Below, in pieces: positions 24,887 through 33,488 of a DNA stretch of 41,151 nucleotides (position 1 is the stretch's first letter; each line of letters begins with the position of its first letter). The DNA comes from Chloroflexota bacterium (GTDB lineage: Bacteria; Chloroflexota; Limnocylindria; Limnocylindrales; CSP1-4). Position numbers and translations under genes: made by a program. Where the stretch lies: assembly GCA_025358515.1 (NCBI GenBank), contig JANYJG010000161.1:1-41151 (forward strand), in the 5' to 3' direction. The notes beneath the pieces are model-generated. The model made no database searches and had not been told where the DNA came from. It saw only the letters and a list, made by a program, of their open reading frames with translations.

Positions 24887-26092
24887 CTATCCGAGAACGC
24901 GGGCGTGCCAAATGACCCCAAAGGCCACAGACACAACGCTGAATGCAATGAGCAGCCGTTCCGGCTTGCCGAACCACCTCTCCGAGCCCAGGGCCATCAA
25001 GGCGATGAGGAACGGCGTGAAATCGAGCGAATACCGGAAGCCGTATTGGACGTAGCCGCCGCCGTAGTAGAGGAACACGGGGACGGCGACGATCGCGGCC
25101 GCAATCCAGAGGACGCGAGCGGTTGAACCGCGGAAGCCCGCCCAAGCCGCCGTCACCAGGGCCGGCGAGACAAGGAGCATCGAGAGTCCGTACTGGCTGG
25201 GACTCAGCCATGGGAAGCGGCTGCGCGTTTCGAAACCGGCCAGCAATGCCAGCCGCAGATTCTCGGGGACTTGCTGGATTGAGAACAGACCAAGCTGCCG
25301 GCGCGCTACGAGACTCGGCTCGCTCAGAAATGAGTGGGCGTAGCCGGCATCCAGCGGGGAGCCGAAGCGAGCCCAGTTGAACCAGCCATAGAGGGCGAGG
25401 CCGATTGCTACCGGCAGCCCGAAGGCAATGGCGGATAGCACGGCATCGCGCCGGCGCCACAGCAGCGCGAGGCCGAACGGTGCGGCGGCGAGGATCGTCG
25501 TCGGCCGAGCCAGGAAGGAAAGTGCTATGAGCGCGCCCAGCAAGGCCGGACGGCGCCGGCCCGCGAATTCGATGAGAAACAGGCTCAGGGCGAGGAATGA
25601 TTCAGCCTGGGCGAGATAGTAGAAGTCCCCGAAGACTGACACGTACAGGAGCAATGAACCGAAGGCCGCGAATGCGGCAATCCAGTAGGCAGTTTTGCCG
25701 AGGGCTCCATATGCCCTGGCCAGAGGCAGGGCCAGCAGGGCGGCTGGGATCCCGAACAGCAACCCGATCAGGTGAGTGGTGAAGCCGTTGAAAACGTGGA
25801 GGAGCGCAAACGGCAGGTAAGGCAGGAGCTGGAGCGGGCCGACTGCAAGATAGTAGCGGCCGTCTACGTTGACCGAATCCACCGTGCCGGCCAGCCCTGG
25901 CGAGTCGAGATGGCCGGAGATCACTCGCTCGGCCAGGGTCATCATCCGGTCCACGCCTTCGGGCCGCAAGTGCAGCGCAATCAGCGTCGCAACGACATAC
26001 CCGGCGACCAGCGCCGTCGAGAAGATCAGGTCGGCACGGCTGAATCGATCCCGGAACCGAGCCCGAGACGGGGCGACGGTGGAAGTCTGCAT
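24887..26092 (-). CDS. polytopic membrane glycosyltransferase-like protein
   Basis: 401 residues from ATG 26092, with about 10 predicted helices. An N-terminal TM is followed by an external loop with VDSVNVDGRYYLAVGPLQ and then an alternating helix pattern. It resembles GT-C lipid-sugar transferases such as DUF2029/GT87 members, but the family is not certain. It lies 22 bases upstream of the gene ending at 23233, so the pair is probably one unit. A TATACT box ends 8 bases before the start codon, so this transcript is probably leaderless. ATG 26155 is an alternative upstream start, which the promoter argues against. Confidence 0.68.
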   Translation of the reverse strand: MQTSTVAPSRARFRDRFSRADLIFSTALVAGYVVATLIALHLRPEGVDRMMTLAERVISGHLDSPGLAGTVDSVNVDGRYYLAVGPLQLLPYLPFALLHVFNGFTTHLIGLLFGIPAALLALPLARAYGALGKTAYWIAAFAAFGSLLLYVSVFGDFYYLAQAESFLALSLFLIEFAGRRRPALLGALIALSFLARPTTILAAAPFGLALLWRRRDAVLSAIAFGLPVAIGLALYGWFNWARFGSPLDAGYAHSFLSEPSLVARRQLGLFSIQQVPENLRLALLAGFETRSRFPWLSPSQYGLSMLLVSPALVTAAWAGFRGSTARVLWIAAAIVAVPVFLYYGGGYVQYGFRYSLDFTPFLIALMALGSERWFGKPERLLIAFSVVSVAFGVIWHARVLG

Positions 26093-26100
26093 CGGGTGGA

Positions 26101-26106
26101 AGTATA
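26101..26106 (-). promoter_or_regulatory. -10 box of the glycosyltransferase gene, probably leaderless
   Basis: TATACT (26106-26101 on the minus strand) is separated by 8 bases from ATG 26092. No good -35 is seen at 16-18 bases. The same layout occurs at argC. Confidence 0.5.
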
Positions 26107-26196
26107 GGGAGCGAGCGTCGAGCTCCGCCCCGGCCTCGCCCGCCGGGACCGGCATGACCTCGCCCGCCGCTACCTCGCCGGGTCCGCGTCCACCGG

Positions 26197-26703
26197 CTAT
26201 CCCGCCGGGAAGTCCCTCGTTGGCCCCGTGACGATGACTTCGCCCTCTTCCTCGGCCGGGGCGGCTCCGCCATCCGAAGCCGCGCTCCCGGCCGGACGCC
26301 TGATGACGTAGCGGTGTGAAATGCGGGCTACGCCGGAGTCCAGCTGGGCGCTGACGGTGCAGTATTTCGTTGCGGACAACTCGATGGCTCGCCGCACCGC
26401 TTCGGTCTCGACGTTGCCTTCCACGACGTGCAGCACGGTGATCTCGGTGAAGACGTTTGGTGCCGTCTCGCGCTGTGTGCCGCTGACTTCCGTTTCGTAG
26501 CCGGTGAAGAACTGGCGCTTCTTGCGCAATATCTCCACCACGTCCATGGCCGTGCAGCCGGCGATGGCCGCCAGCACCAACTCCGTCGGCCGCGGGCCGG
26601 TGTTGCCCGTGGCATTATCGATGACGATGTCATGGCCGGAGCCGGTGGCGGCCACGAACCTCAATCCCTCCGTGTGCCGCAACCTGACGTGCTTCTCGCC
26701 CAA
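26197..26703 (-). CDS. OsmC/Ohr family protein
   Basis: 168 residues. The two redox cysteines of the family are Cys50 (AGCTAMD) and Cys115 (KYCTVSA). OsmC-type proteins reduce organic hydroperoxides with thiols. The C-terminus carries an acidic, low-complexity tail (about residues 135-168). The start is TTG 26703 with GGAGA about 7 bases upstream, 14 bases after the ABC transporter stop, so the two are probably co-transcribed. Physiological oxidant not shown. Confidence 0.88.
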   Translation of the reverse strand: MGEKHVRLRHTEGLRFVAATGSGHDIVIDNATGNTGPRPTELVLAAIAGCTAMDVVEILRKKRQFFTGYETEVSGTQRETAPNVFTEITVLHVVEGNVETEAVRRAIELSATKYCTVSAQLDSGVARISHRYVIRRPAGSAASDGGAAPAEEEGEVIVTGPTRDFPAG

Positions 26704-26717
26704 AATCTGTCTCCGGT

Positions 26718-28831
26718 TTAACTGATGCCTGGCGTAGTTACCGGTGAGCCTAGCCTGCCTGCACCGGACCCGCCATCGGTCGAGTCGGCCGTATCGGCAG
26801 CCGGTGGAGCGGTGAACTGCTCGTGGTATAGCCGGGCGTAGAGGCCGTTCGCGACCAGCAACTCGGCATGAGTGCCGCGCTCCACGATCTGGCCTCGCTC
26901 GAAAACGAGAATGAGATCCGCCCGCAGGATCGTGGACAGGCGATGGGCGATCGCGATCGTGGTTCGACCGGCGACCAGACCCTCCAGAGCCCGCTGGATC
27001 AGGCGCTCGCTGACCGTGTCGAGGGCGGAGGTGGCCTCGTCCAGGATCAGAACCCGCGGATCTTTCAGCAGGACGCGAGCGATGGCGATGCGCTGCTTCT
27101 CTCCGCCGGAGAGCTTGTAGCCGCGCTCTCCAACCATCGTGTCGTAACCGTCCGGCAATTCCATGATCCGATGGTGCATGGCTGCCGCCGTGGCCGCGGC
27201 CACGAGTTCGGGGTCGCTGGCATTGGGCCTGGCGTAGCGGAGGTTGTCTCGTATCGAACTGTGGAAGAGGTAAGTCTCCTGGGTCACGAAGCCCACCGTC
27301 TGGCCTACTGATCGCAGCTGGATACGCCGAACGTCTACGCCATCGATCTCGACCGAGCCGCGATCGACGTCATACAGCCTTGGGATCAAGTACGTTGTCG
27401 TCGTCTTGCCGGCGCCGGAGGGACCACCAGCGCCACGAGTTGGCCGGGCCGGACTTCGAAGTCGATGCCCTCAAGGGCGAAGACGCGGATGCCCGGCCTG
27501 GCGTCTTCCGGCGCGACGGCGGTGGTAGCCGCGACGGCGGTGGGATTCGAAAGCCCGATTCGAGCCGGCGCGGCGTTCGTCTGCCGCGCCCGCCTGCCGC
27601 GACGAATCGATCGGCCGGTGGGCTCGGGTTCGGCGACCATGGCGAGGTCTTCGGCCGCGGCTCCTTCTACAGCCAACATCGCCGCCTTCGACGGATAGCG
27701 GAACCACACGTCGCGGAAGCGAACCGATCCTTGCACCGCCGCCTGATCCAACGCCACGGCGTCCGGGGCGTCCTTGATCTCGGGCTCCATCTCCAGGTAT
27801 TCGAAGATCCGGTCGAACAACGCCAGGGCGCCCTGCAGCTCTACCTGGACGTTGAGCAGTTGACCCAACGGAAAGAACAGCCGGCTCTGGAGGGTGGTGA
27901 AGGCCACGATGTCGCCGATAGACGGCGGGTGGGGGTCGTGGTTGATGGCCAAATAGCCGGCCAGCCAGTACACGAACGCCGGGATGATCGACATGATCGT
28001 GCCGATCAGGGCGAAGAACCACCGTCCGACCAAAGCCTGGCGGATCTGGAGATTGGCCACCTTGCGGTTGAGTTCGGCGAATCGCTCGATCGATGCCTGC
28101 TCCTGGCCGAAGGTCTTGCTCAGGAGGATGCCGCTCACACTGAGTGTCTCCTCGGTTGCCGCCGTCATATCCGCCAGCGACTTCTGGGTTTCGGTCGACA
28201 CCGCGCGCCGGACCTTGCCGACGCGGTTGGCGATGAAGGCGAAGAACGGCAACATAGCCAGGGACAGGGCTGTCAGCCGCCAGTCGATGAACAGCATGGC
28301 CGCGATGCTGCTCAAGACGACGGCCACGTTGCTGGTGATGCTGGCCGCGGTATCGGTCACGACGGATTGGATTCCGCCCACGTCATTGGAGAGGCGACTC
28401 TGGATTTCGCCCGTACGGGTATCGGTGAAGAAGCGCAGCGGCATCGATTGCAGATGGCTGTAGAGCGCGCCGCGAAGGTCGCGCATGACGCTTTGCCCGA
28501 CCATGTTGTTGAGATAACTCTGGCCCACCCCGATGAGACTCGAGATGATCGGGATGGCGACCATCAGGACCACGAACAGGTTCAGCAGCCCAAAGTCCAG
28601 GCGCTTGATGGCGACGTCGATGAGCAGCTTTAGAAGAAGCGGGTTGATGACGCCCAGGAGGCTGGTCACGAGGATTGCGCCGAGGACAACCAGGACCTGG
28701 GTCTTGTAGGGGACAAAGAAGCGAACGATTTTGCCCGTGGTGGCAGGCCGAATGGCGCGCGGAGCCGGCCCTTGATCAGGGCGTTGCGTTGAGGCTGCAA
28801 AGCGGTGGCGACCGCTACCGGAAAACGACAT
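26718..28831 (-). pseudogene. ABC transporter ATPase-permease fusion, frameshifted in Walker A
   Basis: The first part (28831 to 27386) encodes the six-helix exporter domain and the beginning of the nucleotide-binding domain, ending in [14 protein letters not shown]. The second part resumes in another frame with [10 protein letters not shown] and keeps LSGGEKQR, Walker [12 protein letters not shown] and a complete C-terminus. Between them one base is missing near 27424: inserting a C there restores [10 protein letters not shown], the Walker A. The full length would be 704 residues, the size of MsbA-like exporters. It starts at ATG 28831 behind GGAGG. This may be a real lesion or a sequencing or assembly error. 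Without correction the product cannot bind ATP. Confidence 0.85.
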
Positions 28832-28930
28832 TGAGGCCTCCGGCTTCGGGGCGAGGAACCGGGCCGCGGCGGGGATCCGGGCCCTCGGCGAGGCTAGCAG
28901 GAGCGAGCGCGAGTCGCCCCAAGGTTGGAC

Positions 28931-29677
28931 CTAGGTGCCGGCCTGTGGCTCCGGCACTCGACCGGTTACTAGCAGCGTCGATCGACGCGATGGCAGCTTG
29001 AGCGTCATCAGATCGCCCGCCAGACCGATGAAAAATGTCGGCCAGGTCTTGCCCCAGGCCCGGGCCAGGTGGCTGATCGAGGTCACCTTTACGTCCACGA
29101 AACCGGCCTTCTGCATCGCCGATCCGATGGTCTTGGGATCGTTGCAGACACCGACGATGGGGTGGGCGTCTGCGGCCGTGGCCTTGATGAGACGCTGCGA
29201 TCGGCGCCGCAGCCCCATCGGGAGGCCCAGGTACGCGGCCACGAAGGGGTGCCGCCGGTTCACGGTGGTGATCACCAGCGTGCCGCCGGGGCGCAGCCAG
29301 CGGCCCAGGTTGGCGAACGCCTCGACCGGTTTGGTGAAATGCTCCACGGTGAACGAGCTGAGAGCCACGTCAAAGGTTCCGCTCGGGAAGGCCGCGGACT
29401 GCGAGCAGACATCGACGACGGCGAACTCGTCCAGGTACGGCATGGAGCCCGGCGGGGTCTGGTGGATATCTATGCCTACGAAGCGGCGGATGCGCGATCT
29501 GAAGGCCTGCAGGGCCGACGACCGGCCACAGCCGGCATCCAGGACGGTGAGGCCCTCGAAGCCCTTGGGGGCGGTGGCTTCCGCATGCGCCACGGCCGCA
29601 TCCAGGGCCGCCCGTAACTCGGTTGCGACGGTCGGCAGGATGCCGAAGCGGGCCAGGATTTCCTCTCGTGTCGGCAT
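28931..29677 (-). CDS. class I SAM-dependent methyltransferase
   Basis: 248 residues. Motif I is VLDAGCG (residues 45-51), followed by the acidic GIDIHQ turn near residue 72. Methyltransf_11-type features include ALSSFTVEHF and LRPGGTLVITT. It should methylate a small molecule or protein with SAM; the target is unknown. ATG 29677 overlaps the trxB stop codon by one base (TGATG), so it is coupled to thioredoxin reductase. Confidence 0.85.
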   Translation of the reverse strand: MPTREEILARFGILPTVATELRAALDAAVAHAEATAPKGFEGLTVLDAGCGRSSALQAFRSRIRRFVGIDIHQTPPGSMPYLDEFAVVDVCSQSAAFPSGTFDVALSSFTVEHFTKPVEAFANLGRWLRPGGTLVITTVNRRHPFVAAYLGLPMGLRRRSQRLIKATAADAHPIVGVCNDPKTIGSAMQKAGFVDVKVTSISHLARAWGKTWPTFFIGLAGDLMTLKLPSRRSTLLVTGRVPEPQAGT

Positions 29678-30798
29678 CAGGGGCGACTCCCCGTTGCCGC
29701 GATTGCGGTCGTTGGCATGCTAACGGCGCTGGCCTCGGCGGGGCCGGGGGCCTGGGCCTCAAGCCAGCGTTCGGCGTCGATCGCGGCACGGCAGCCCTCG
29801 CCGGCGGCGGTCACGGCCTGGCGGTAGCGGTGATCGTCGACATCGCCCGCCACGAACACGCCGTCGATCGCGGACGCGGTCGTCGCGCCGAGGGTAGTCA
29901 GATAGCCCTTCTCGTCCGTCGCGAGCCAATCGCGGAAGACCTCGACGTTGGGCCTATGGCCGATCGCCACAAAGACCCCGTCCACCGCCAGCGTTTCCTC
30001 GCCGCTGCCATCTGCCTTGCCAAGGCGCAGCGCCTCGACGTGGTCCGCGCCGACGATCTCCTCGATCGTCCGGTTCAGGTGCATTTCCACCTTTGGATGA
30101 GCCGCAGCTCGGTCCTGCATGATCTTGCTGCCCCGGAATGCCTCGCGGCGGTGGATCAGGTGCACCTTGCTCGCAAAATGGGTCAGGTACAGCGCCTCTT
30201 CGAGGGCACTATCGCCGCCACCCACCACAGCCACGGCCTTGTCTCGGAAGAAAAAGCCGTCGCAGGTGGCGCAGGCGGAGACGCCGCGGCCCCGCAAGCG
30301 CGTCTCGCTTTCGAGCCCAAGCCACAGGGCGGACGCGCCGGTGGCCACGATCACGGTCTGGGCCCGGTACTCGACACCGGCGGCCCACAGCCCGAATGGC
30401 CGGCTGCTCAGGTCCACCCGGTCCACGTCCGCGTCTACGATGCGTGCCCCGAAGCGCTCTGCCTGCTTGCGGAACAGAGCCATGAGCTCGGGTCCCTCGA
30501 TGCCGTCGGGGAAACCCGGATAGTTCTCGACGCCGCTCGTGATCATGAGCTGCCCGCCACCGGCGATGCCGCCGATGACAATCGGCTCGAGGTTGGCCCG
30601 GGCGGCATATATCGCGGCCGTGAGTCCGGCGGGTCCGGAGCCGACGATTACGACCCGCGCCGCCACTGGCGCACCGGTCGCCTCAGGCTTCGTCGCCCGC
30701 GACGCCACCGCGGCAGCGTCGCCCGCTGCCGGAGCCAGAAAAGTCAGATTGAGGCCCGTCAATGGGCTGGCCTTCTTGGTCGTGGCGTGATTGCTCAT
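29677..30798 (-). CDS. trxB: thioredoxin reductase with extended termini
   Basis: 373 residues, longer than the usual 310-320. FAD site GSGPAGLTAAIYAARA (from about residue 53) and redox pair CATC (Cys176, Cys179) are intact, as are GGGDSALEEALYL for NADPH and GVFVAGDVDDHRYRQ. About 47 Ala-, Thr- and Pro-rich residues precede the Rossmann motif, and a similar low-complexity tail follows. It reduces thioredoxin with NADPH. No thioredoxin gene is adjacent. A perfect 17-bp palindrome overlaps its -10 box. Confidence 0.93.
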   Translation of the reverse strand: MSNHATTKKASPLTGLNLTFLAPAAGDAAAVASRATKPEATGAPVAARVVIVGSGPAGLTAAIYAARANLEPIVIGGIAGGGQLMITSGVENYPGFPDGIEGPELMALFRKQAERFGARIVDADVDRVDLSSRPFGLWAAGVEYRAQTVIVATGASALWLGLESETRLRGRGVSACATCDGFFFRDKAVAVVGGGDSALEEALYLTHFASKVHLIHRREAFRGSKIMQDRAAAHPKVEMHLNRTIEEIVGADHVEALRLGKADGSGEETLAVDGVFVAIGHRPNVEVFRDWLATDEKGYLTTLGATTASAIDGVFVAGDVDDHRYRQAVTAAGEGCRAAIDAERWLEAQAPGPAEASAVSMPTTAIAATGSRP

Positions 30799-30821
30799 GG
30801 CCCTATCGTAGCATGACGGAA

Positions 30822-30838
30822 ATACTCCCGGGGAGTAT
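30822..30838. promoter_or_regulatory. perfect 17-bp palindrome in the trxB promoter
   Basis: ATACTCCCGGGGAGTAT: arms ATACTCCC (30822-30829) and GGGAGTAT (30831-30838) around one base. On the minus strand TATACT (30839-30834) is a -10 box that overlaps one arm. The ATG is 35 bases downstream. The shape resembles CsoR/CstR-type copper- or persulfide-responsive sites (ATACC...GGTAT), but the regulator is not known. Confidence 0.6.
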
Positions 30839-30907
30839 AGAGGGGATCACTCGACAGACGCTCCGGCCAAGGTTGCCGGGCCCGCCGCGATCGTCCGCAG
30901 ATGACGG

Positions 30908-31801
30908 CTAGATCGCCTTGGGCTCGATGTCATGCACCTGGCCGACGACTTCGCGGCCGAGGATTTCCAGGTTCCGGATGTCCGACACATTGGCCAGGTT
31001 GAAGATGACGTGCTGAACACCCACATTGGCCAGGGTCTTGAAGCGAGCGACGATCTGGGCCGGAGTCTCTCGCTCCAGGTCGACCGACTGAAGGTTCGTC
31101 CGCTCGATCTCGTCGAACGGGCGGCCGATCTCGGCGCAGCGCTCGCGCAACACCCCGAACTTGTGGGTCAGCTGATCGGGGCCGCCGAAAATGTTGGTGG
31201 CATCGGCGTATTTGGCCACCAGGCGCAGCGTTTTCTGCTCACCGCCGCCGCCAACGATGATGCGGGGATGCGGCCTGCTGATCGCCTGGGGTGAGTTGAG
31301 CAGACGGGCCGCCTGGTAATGCCTGCCCTCGAACGGCTTCTCGGTGCCGCGCTCGCCTTGCCACATGGCTTGACAAATCTGGAGAGTCTCCTCGAGCATC
31401 TCGAAGCGGACGCTCAGGGGCGGCATCGGGAAACCCAGGCCCTGGCTCTCTTCCTCGTTCCAGGCGGCCCCGATGCCCAGGTAGGCGCGCCCGCCGCTCA
31501 GGACGTCCAGCGTAGTCGCGGCCTTTGCCCATAGGCCCGCCTGTCGGTAATGAACGCCACCCACCATCAACCCAAGCGTGGCGTTCTTGGAATGAGCGGC
31601 CATATAGCCCAGGGCGGTCCAGCCCTCAAGCATCGGTTCCTCGACAGGGCCGACGCCGCGGATCTGGTAGAAGTGGTCCATGACCCACAGCGAGTCGAAG
31701 CCCACGCCATCCGCCGTCTCGGCGACTTTGGCCAGTGTCGGGCCGATTGCGGCCGCGCCGCCGGGCCAAGTAAATGAGGAGATCTGAAGTCCAATCTTCA
31801 C
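30908..31801 (-). CDS. LLM-class F420-dependent oxidoreductase
   Basis: 297 residues, a TIM barrel of the luciferase-like monooxygenase family. Typical blocks are the N-terminal MKIGLQISSFTWPGG, WVMDHF near residue 40, and the LGIGAAWNEEE segment. Members of this subgroup use coenzyme F420, whose late biosynthetic genes are encoded in this window (34411-36811), which supports an F420-dependent enzyme. The substrate is unknown. GTG 31801 has GGAGG 6 bases upstream. It is upstream of trxB on the same strand, with a 109-base gap. Confidence 0.85.
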   Translation of the reverse strand: MKIGLQISSFTWPGGAAAIGPTLAKVAETADGVGFDSLWVMDHFYQIRGVGPVEEPMLEGWTALGYMAAHSKNATLGLMVGGVHYRQAGLWAKAATTLDVLSGGRAYLGIGAAWNEEESQGLGFPMPPLSVRFEMLEETLQICQAMWQGERGTEKPFEGRHYQAARLLNSPQAISRPHPRIIVGGGGEQKTLRLVAKYADATNIFGGPDQLTHKFGVLRERCAEIGRPFDEIERTNLQSVDLERETPAQIVARFKTLANVGVQHVIFNLANVSDIRNLEILGREVVGQVHDIEPKAI

Positions 31802-32100
31802 GGTGCGCCTCCAGGGCGGAGAGACGGCCCGGTGCTGCGGGTCGCGGCAAATAGGCGGTCAAAAAAGGTTATCACCGCGGTCGGCACAGCAACGTCTTTG
31901 CGCCGATTGCAGGTGCATTGGGCGAGTCTGCCGTCCCTGCAGCGAGTCCCGGTAGCTAGGGCAGGCGCCTAGCCGATTCGCACTAAGAGTGCGGAGCCAT
32001 CTGGCGGAATTGCGCCGACGGGGCCGCTCTGGTACGGTTCGTGTGAGTTCGGCCATCCCGTCACAAGCGGTCGAGCGAGCCTCCGTACCTGGAGAACCTA
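31802..32100. promoter_or_regulatory. intergenic region with hairpins and the M23 gene promoter
   Basis: Two perfect inverted repeats occur here: GCTAGG-N7-CCTAGC (31955-31973) and CGCACT-N3-AGTGCG (31979-31993). Next, TTGCGC (32010-32015) and TACGGT (32033-32038), 17 bases apart, form a plausible promoter for the peptidase gene. The hairpins lie upstream of that promoter. They may instead belong to the divergent LLM gene. I checked for known riboswitch cores and recognised none. Confidence 0.5.
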
Positions 32101-33447
32101 TTGCCTTCGCCATCGGCCGTCGTCGCCCATGTCTTGCGAACGCTGTTTGGGGGCGACTCTTCGGCCGCTGCCGGCTCTGCATCGAATCTGCGGTCCTTCC
32201 TTACGGGTGCTCTGCGCTCGGTGACCGCGCCGCTCTCCCACTCCACGACCGAACTGCTTGGCGGGGATCCAGCTCGACTGACGCGGGGGCTGGATTTGCG
32301 CCTGCCACTCGGTCTACGCGCCTCAGCCCGGGCCCGCTTCGCCGCCTTCGAGCGCCCCGAACGCCTGGTTCCACTGGCAGTCTGCGGGCTCCTGGTCGGA
32401 GCGGCGCTGCTCAGCTCTATTCCGGCCGTCGGCCCGGCGTCCGCAGCCGGAGCACCGAGCCGCCCTCCCCGCATCGTGATCGCAGCTCTCGATGCCCGTG
32501 GCGCCCAGGCAACCTCTGGTGCCGAATCCGCGAATTTGACCGCGGGCGACGGCTCCGTATCGAACACCCTGTCCGATCCCAACGTCGGCGCCGGTGAGCG
32601 GTCGATCATCACCGCCTACACCGTCGCCAACGGCGACTCGCTGCATTCGATCGCCTCGCGTTTCGGATTGACCACGACGACCGTCTACTGGGCCAACAAG
32701 TCCAAGTTGCCGGACCCGGCCTCAATCAGGGCGGGCCTGAGCCTCCTCATCCCGTCATTCGATGGTGTCATCGTCGTGGCCCAGGCTGGGGATACCCTGG
32801 AGTCGTTCGGCGCCAAGTACGAAGTCGCCGTCAGCGACCTCGTGGACTTCAACAACCTCATGGCCCCCGCCCTAGCCGTCGGCCAACGGCTGGTGATCCC
32901 GGGCGTGACGGGTGGGCCGATGCCCCTGCCGCCGGTCGCCGTTAAGATCGCGACTGGGGCCGGGACAGCGACCAAGACCGCGACGAAGACCGGGACCAAG
33001 ACCGGGACCGGAACGACGTGCCGGAGCTGCGGCCCGACAACGTACCGCGGTGGTTCGTTCGCCTGGCCTGTCGGCGGCCACAACTATGTCAGTCAGTACT
33101 TCTGGCGGGGGCACCATGCCGTCGACATCGCTGCGCCATACGGGACCGCAGTCCTCGCTGCCGCCGGCGGCACGGTGGTCTACGCCGGCTGGCGTTCCTA
33201 CTCCCAGGGGGGCAACGTAATCTGGATTTCGCACGGCAGCGGCATCTACACCACTTACAATCACCTGTCGGCCTGGCAGGTCCGCGCCGGACAGCGCGTC
33301 AGCGCCGGCCAGCGGATCGGATCGATCGGCACCAGCGGCATGGCCACCGGTCCGCATCTCCACTTCGAGGTCTGGACGGCATACCCCTGGTCATCCGGCT
33401 CCGACTCCGCCGCGATCAATCCGTGCCGCTATCTGTCGGCTTGCTAG
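32101..33447 (+). CDS. LysM and M23 peptidase domain protein
   Basis: 448 residues. A helix near residues 85-110 probably anchors or secretes it. Two LysM domains span about residues 178-222 and 223-275. A Thr/Lys/Gly-rich tandem linker (TKTATKTGTKTGTGTT) follows, then an M23 peptidase domain. Zinc ligands are H338 and D342 (HHAVD) and HLH at 419-421. It should cleave cross-linked peptidoglycan outside the cell. The start is TTG 32101 with GGAG at 32091-32094, and no suitable ATG. It converges with the AlkA gene over a hairpin. Confidence 0.92.
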   Translation: MPSPSAVVAHVLRTLFGGDSSAAAGSASNLRSFLTGALRSVTAPLSHSTTELLGGDPARLTRGLDLRLPLGLRASARARFAAFERPERLVPLAVCGLLVGAALLSSIPAVGPASAAGAPSRPPRIVIAALDARGAQATSGAESANLTAGDGSVSNTLSDPNVGAGERSIITAYTVANGDSLHSIASRFGLTTTTVYWANKSKLPDPASIRAGLSLLIPSFDGVIVVAQAGDTLESFGAKYEVAVSDLVDFNNLMAPALAVGQRLVIPGVTGGPMPLPPVAVKIATGAGTATKTATKTGTKTGTGTTCRSCGPTTYRGGSFAWPVGGHNYVSQYFWRGHHAVDIAAPYGTAVLAAAGGTVVYAGWRSYSQGGNVIWISHGSGIYTTYNHLSAWQVRAGQRVSAGQRIGSIGTSGMATGPHLHFEVWTAYPWSSGSDSAAINPCRYLSAC

Positions 33448-33463
33448 GGTTGCTAGGTTCTTG

Positions 33464-33488
33464 ACCGGCCGGCTCGACACCGGACGGT
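33464..33488. terminator. bidirectional hairpin terminator
   Basis: ACCGgCCGG and CCGGaCGGT, with one mismatched pair and a 7-base loop, form a hairpin in the 40-base gap between the convergent M23 gene (ends 33447) and the AlkA-like gene (stop TAA starts at 33488). It can work in both directions. No T-run. Confidence 0.55.

Noticed and set aside
27380-28633. 417-codon plus-strand frame over the ABC exporter
   Set aside because: Antisense to a recognisable exporter domain; its sequence is Arg-, His- and Gly-rich with no domain.
29623-30816. 397-codon plus-strand frame over trxB
   Set aside because: Antisense to a thioredoxin reductase with CATC and Rossmann motifs.
31860-32100. Cyclic-di-AMP or cyclic-di-GMP riboswitch upstream of the peptidase
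   Set aside because: The conserved cores of these classes (for example GGGGTGAAT, or the GEMM CGCAAAGCC) are not present.
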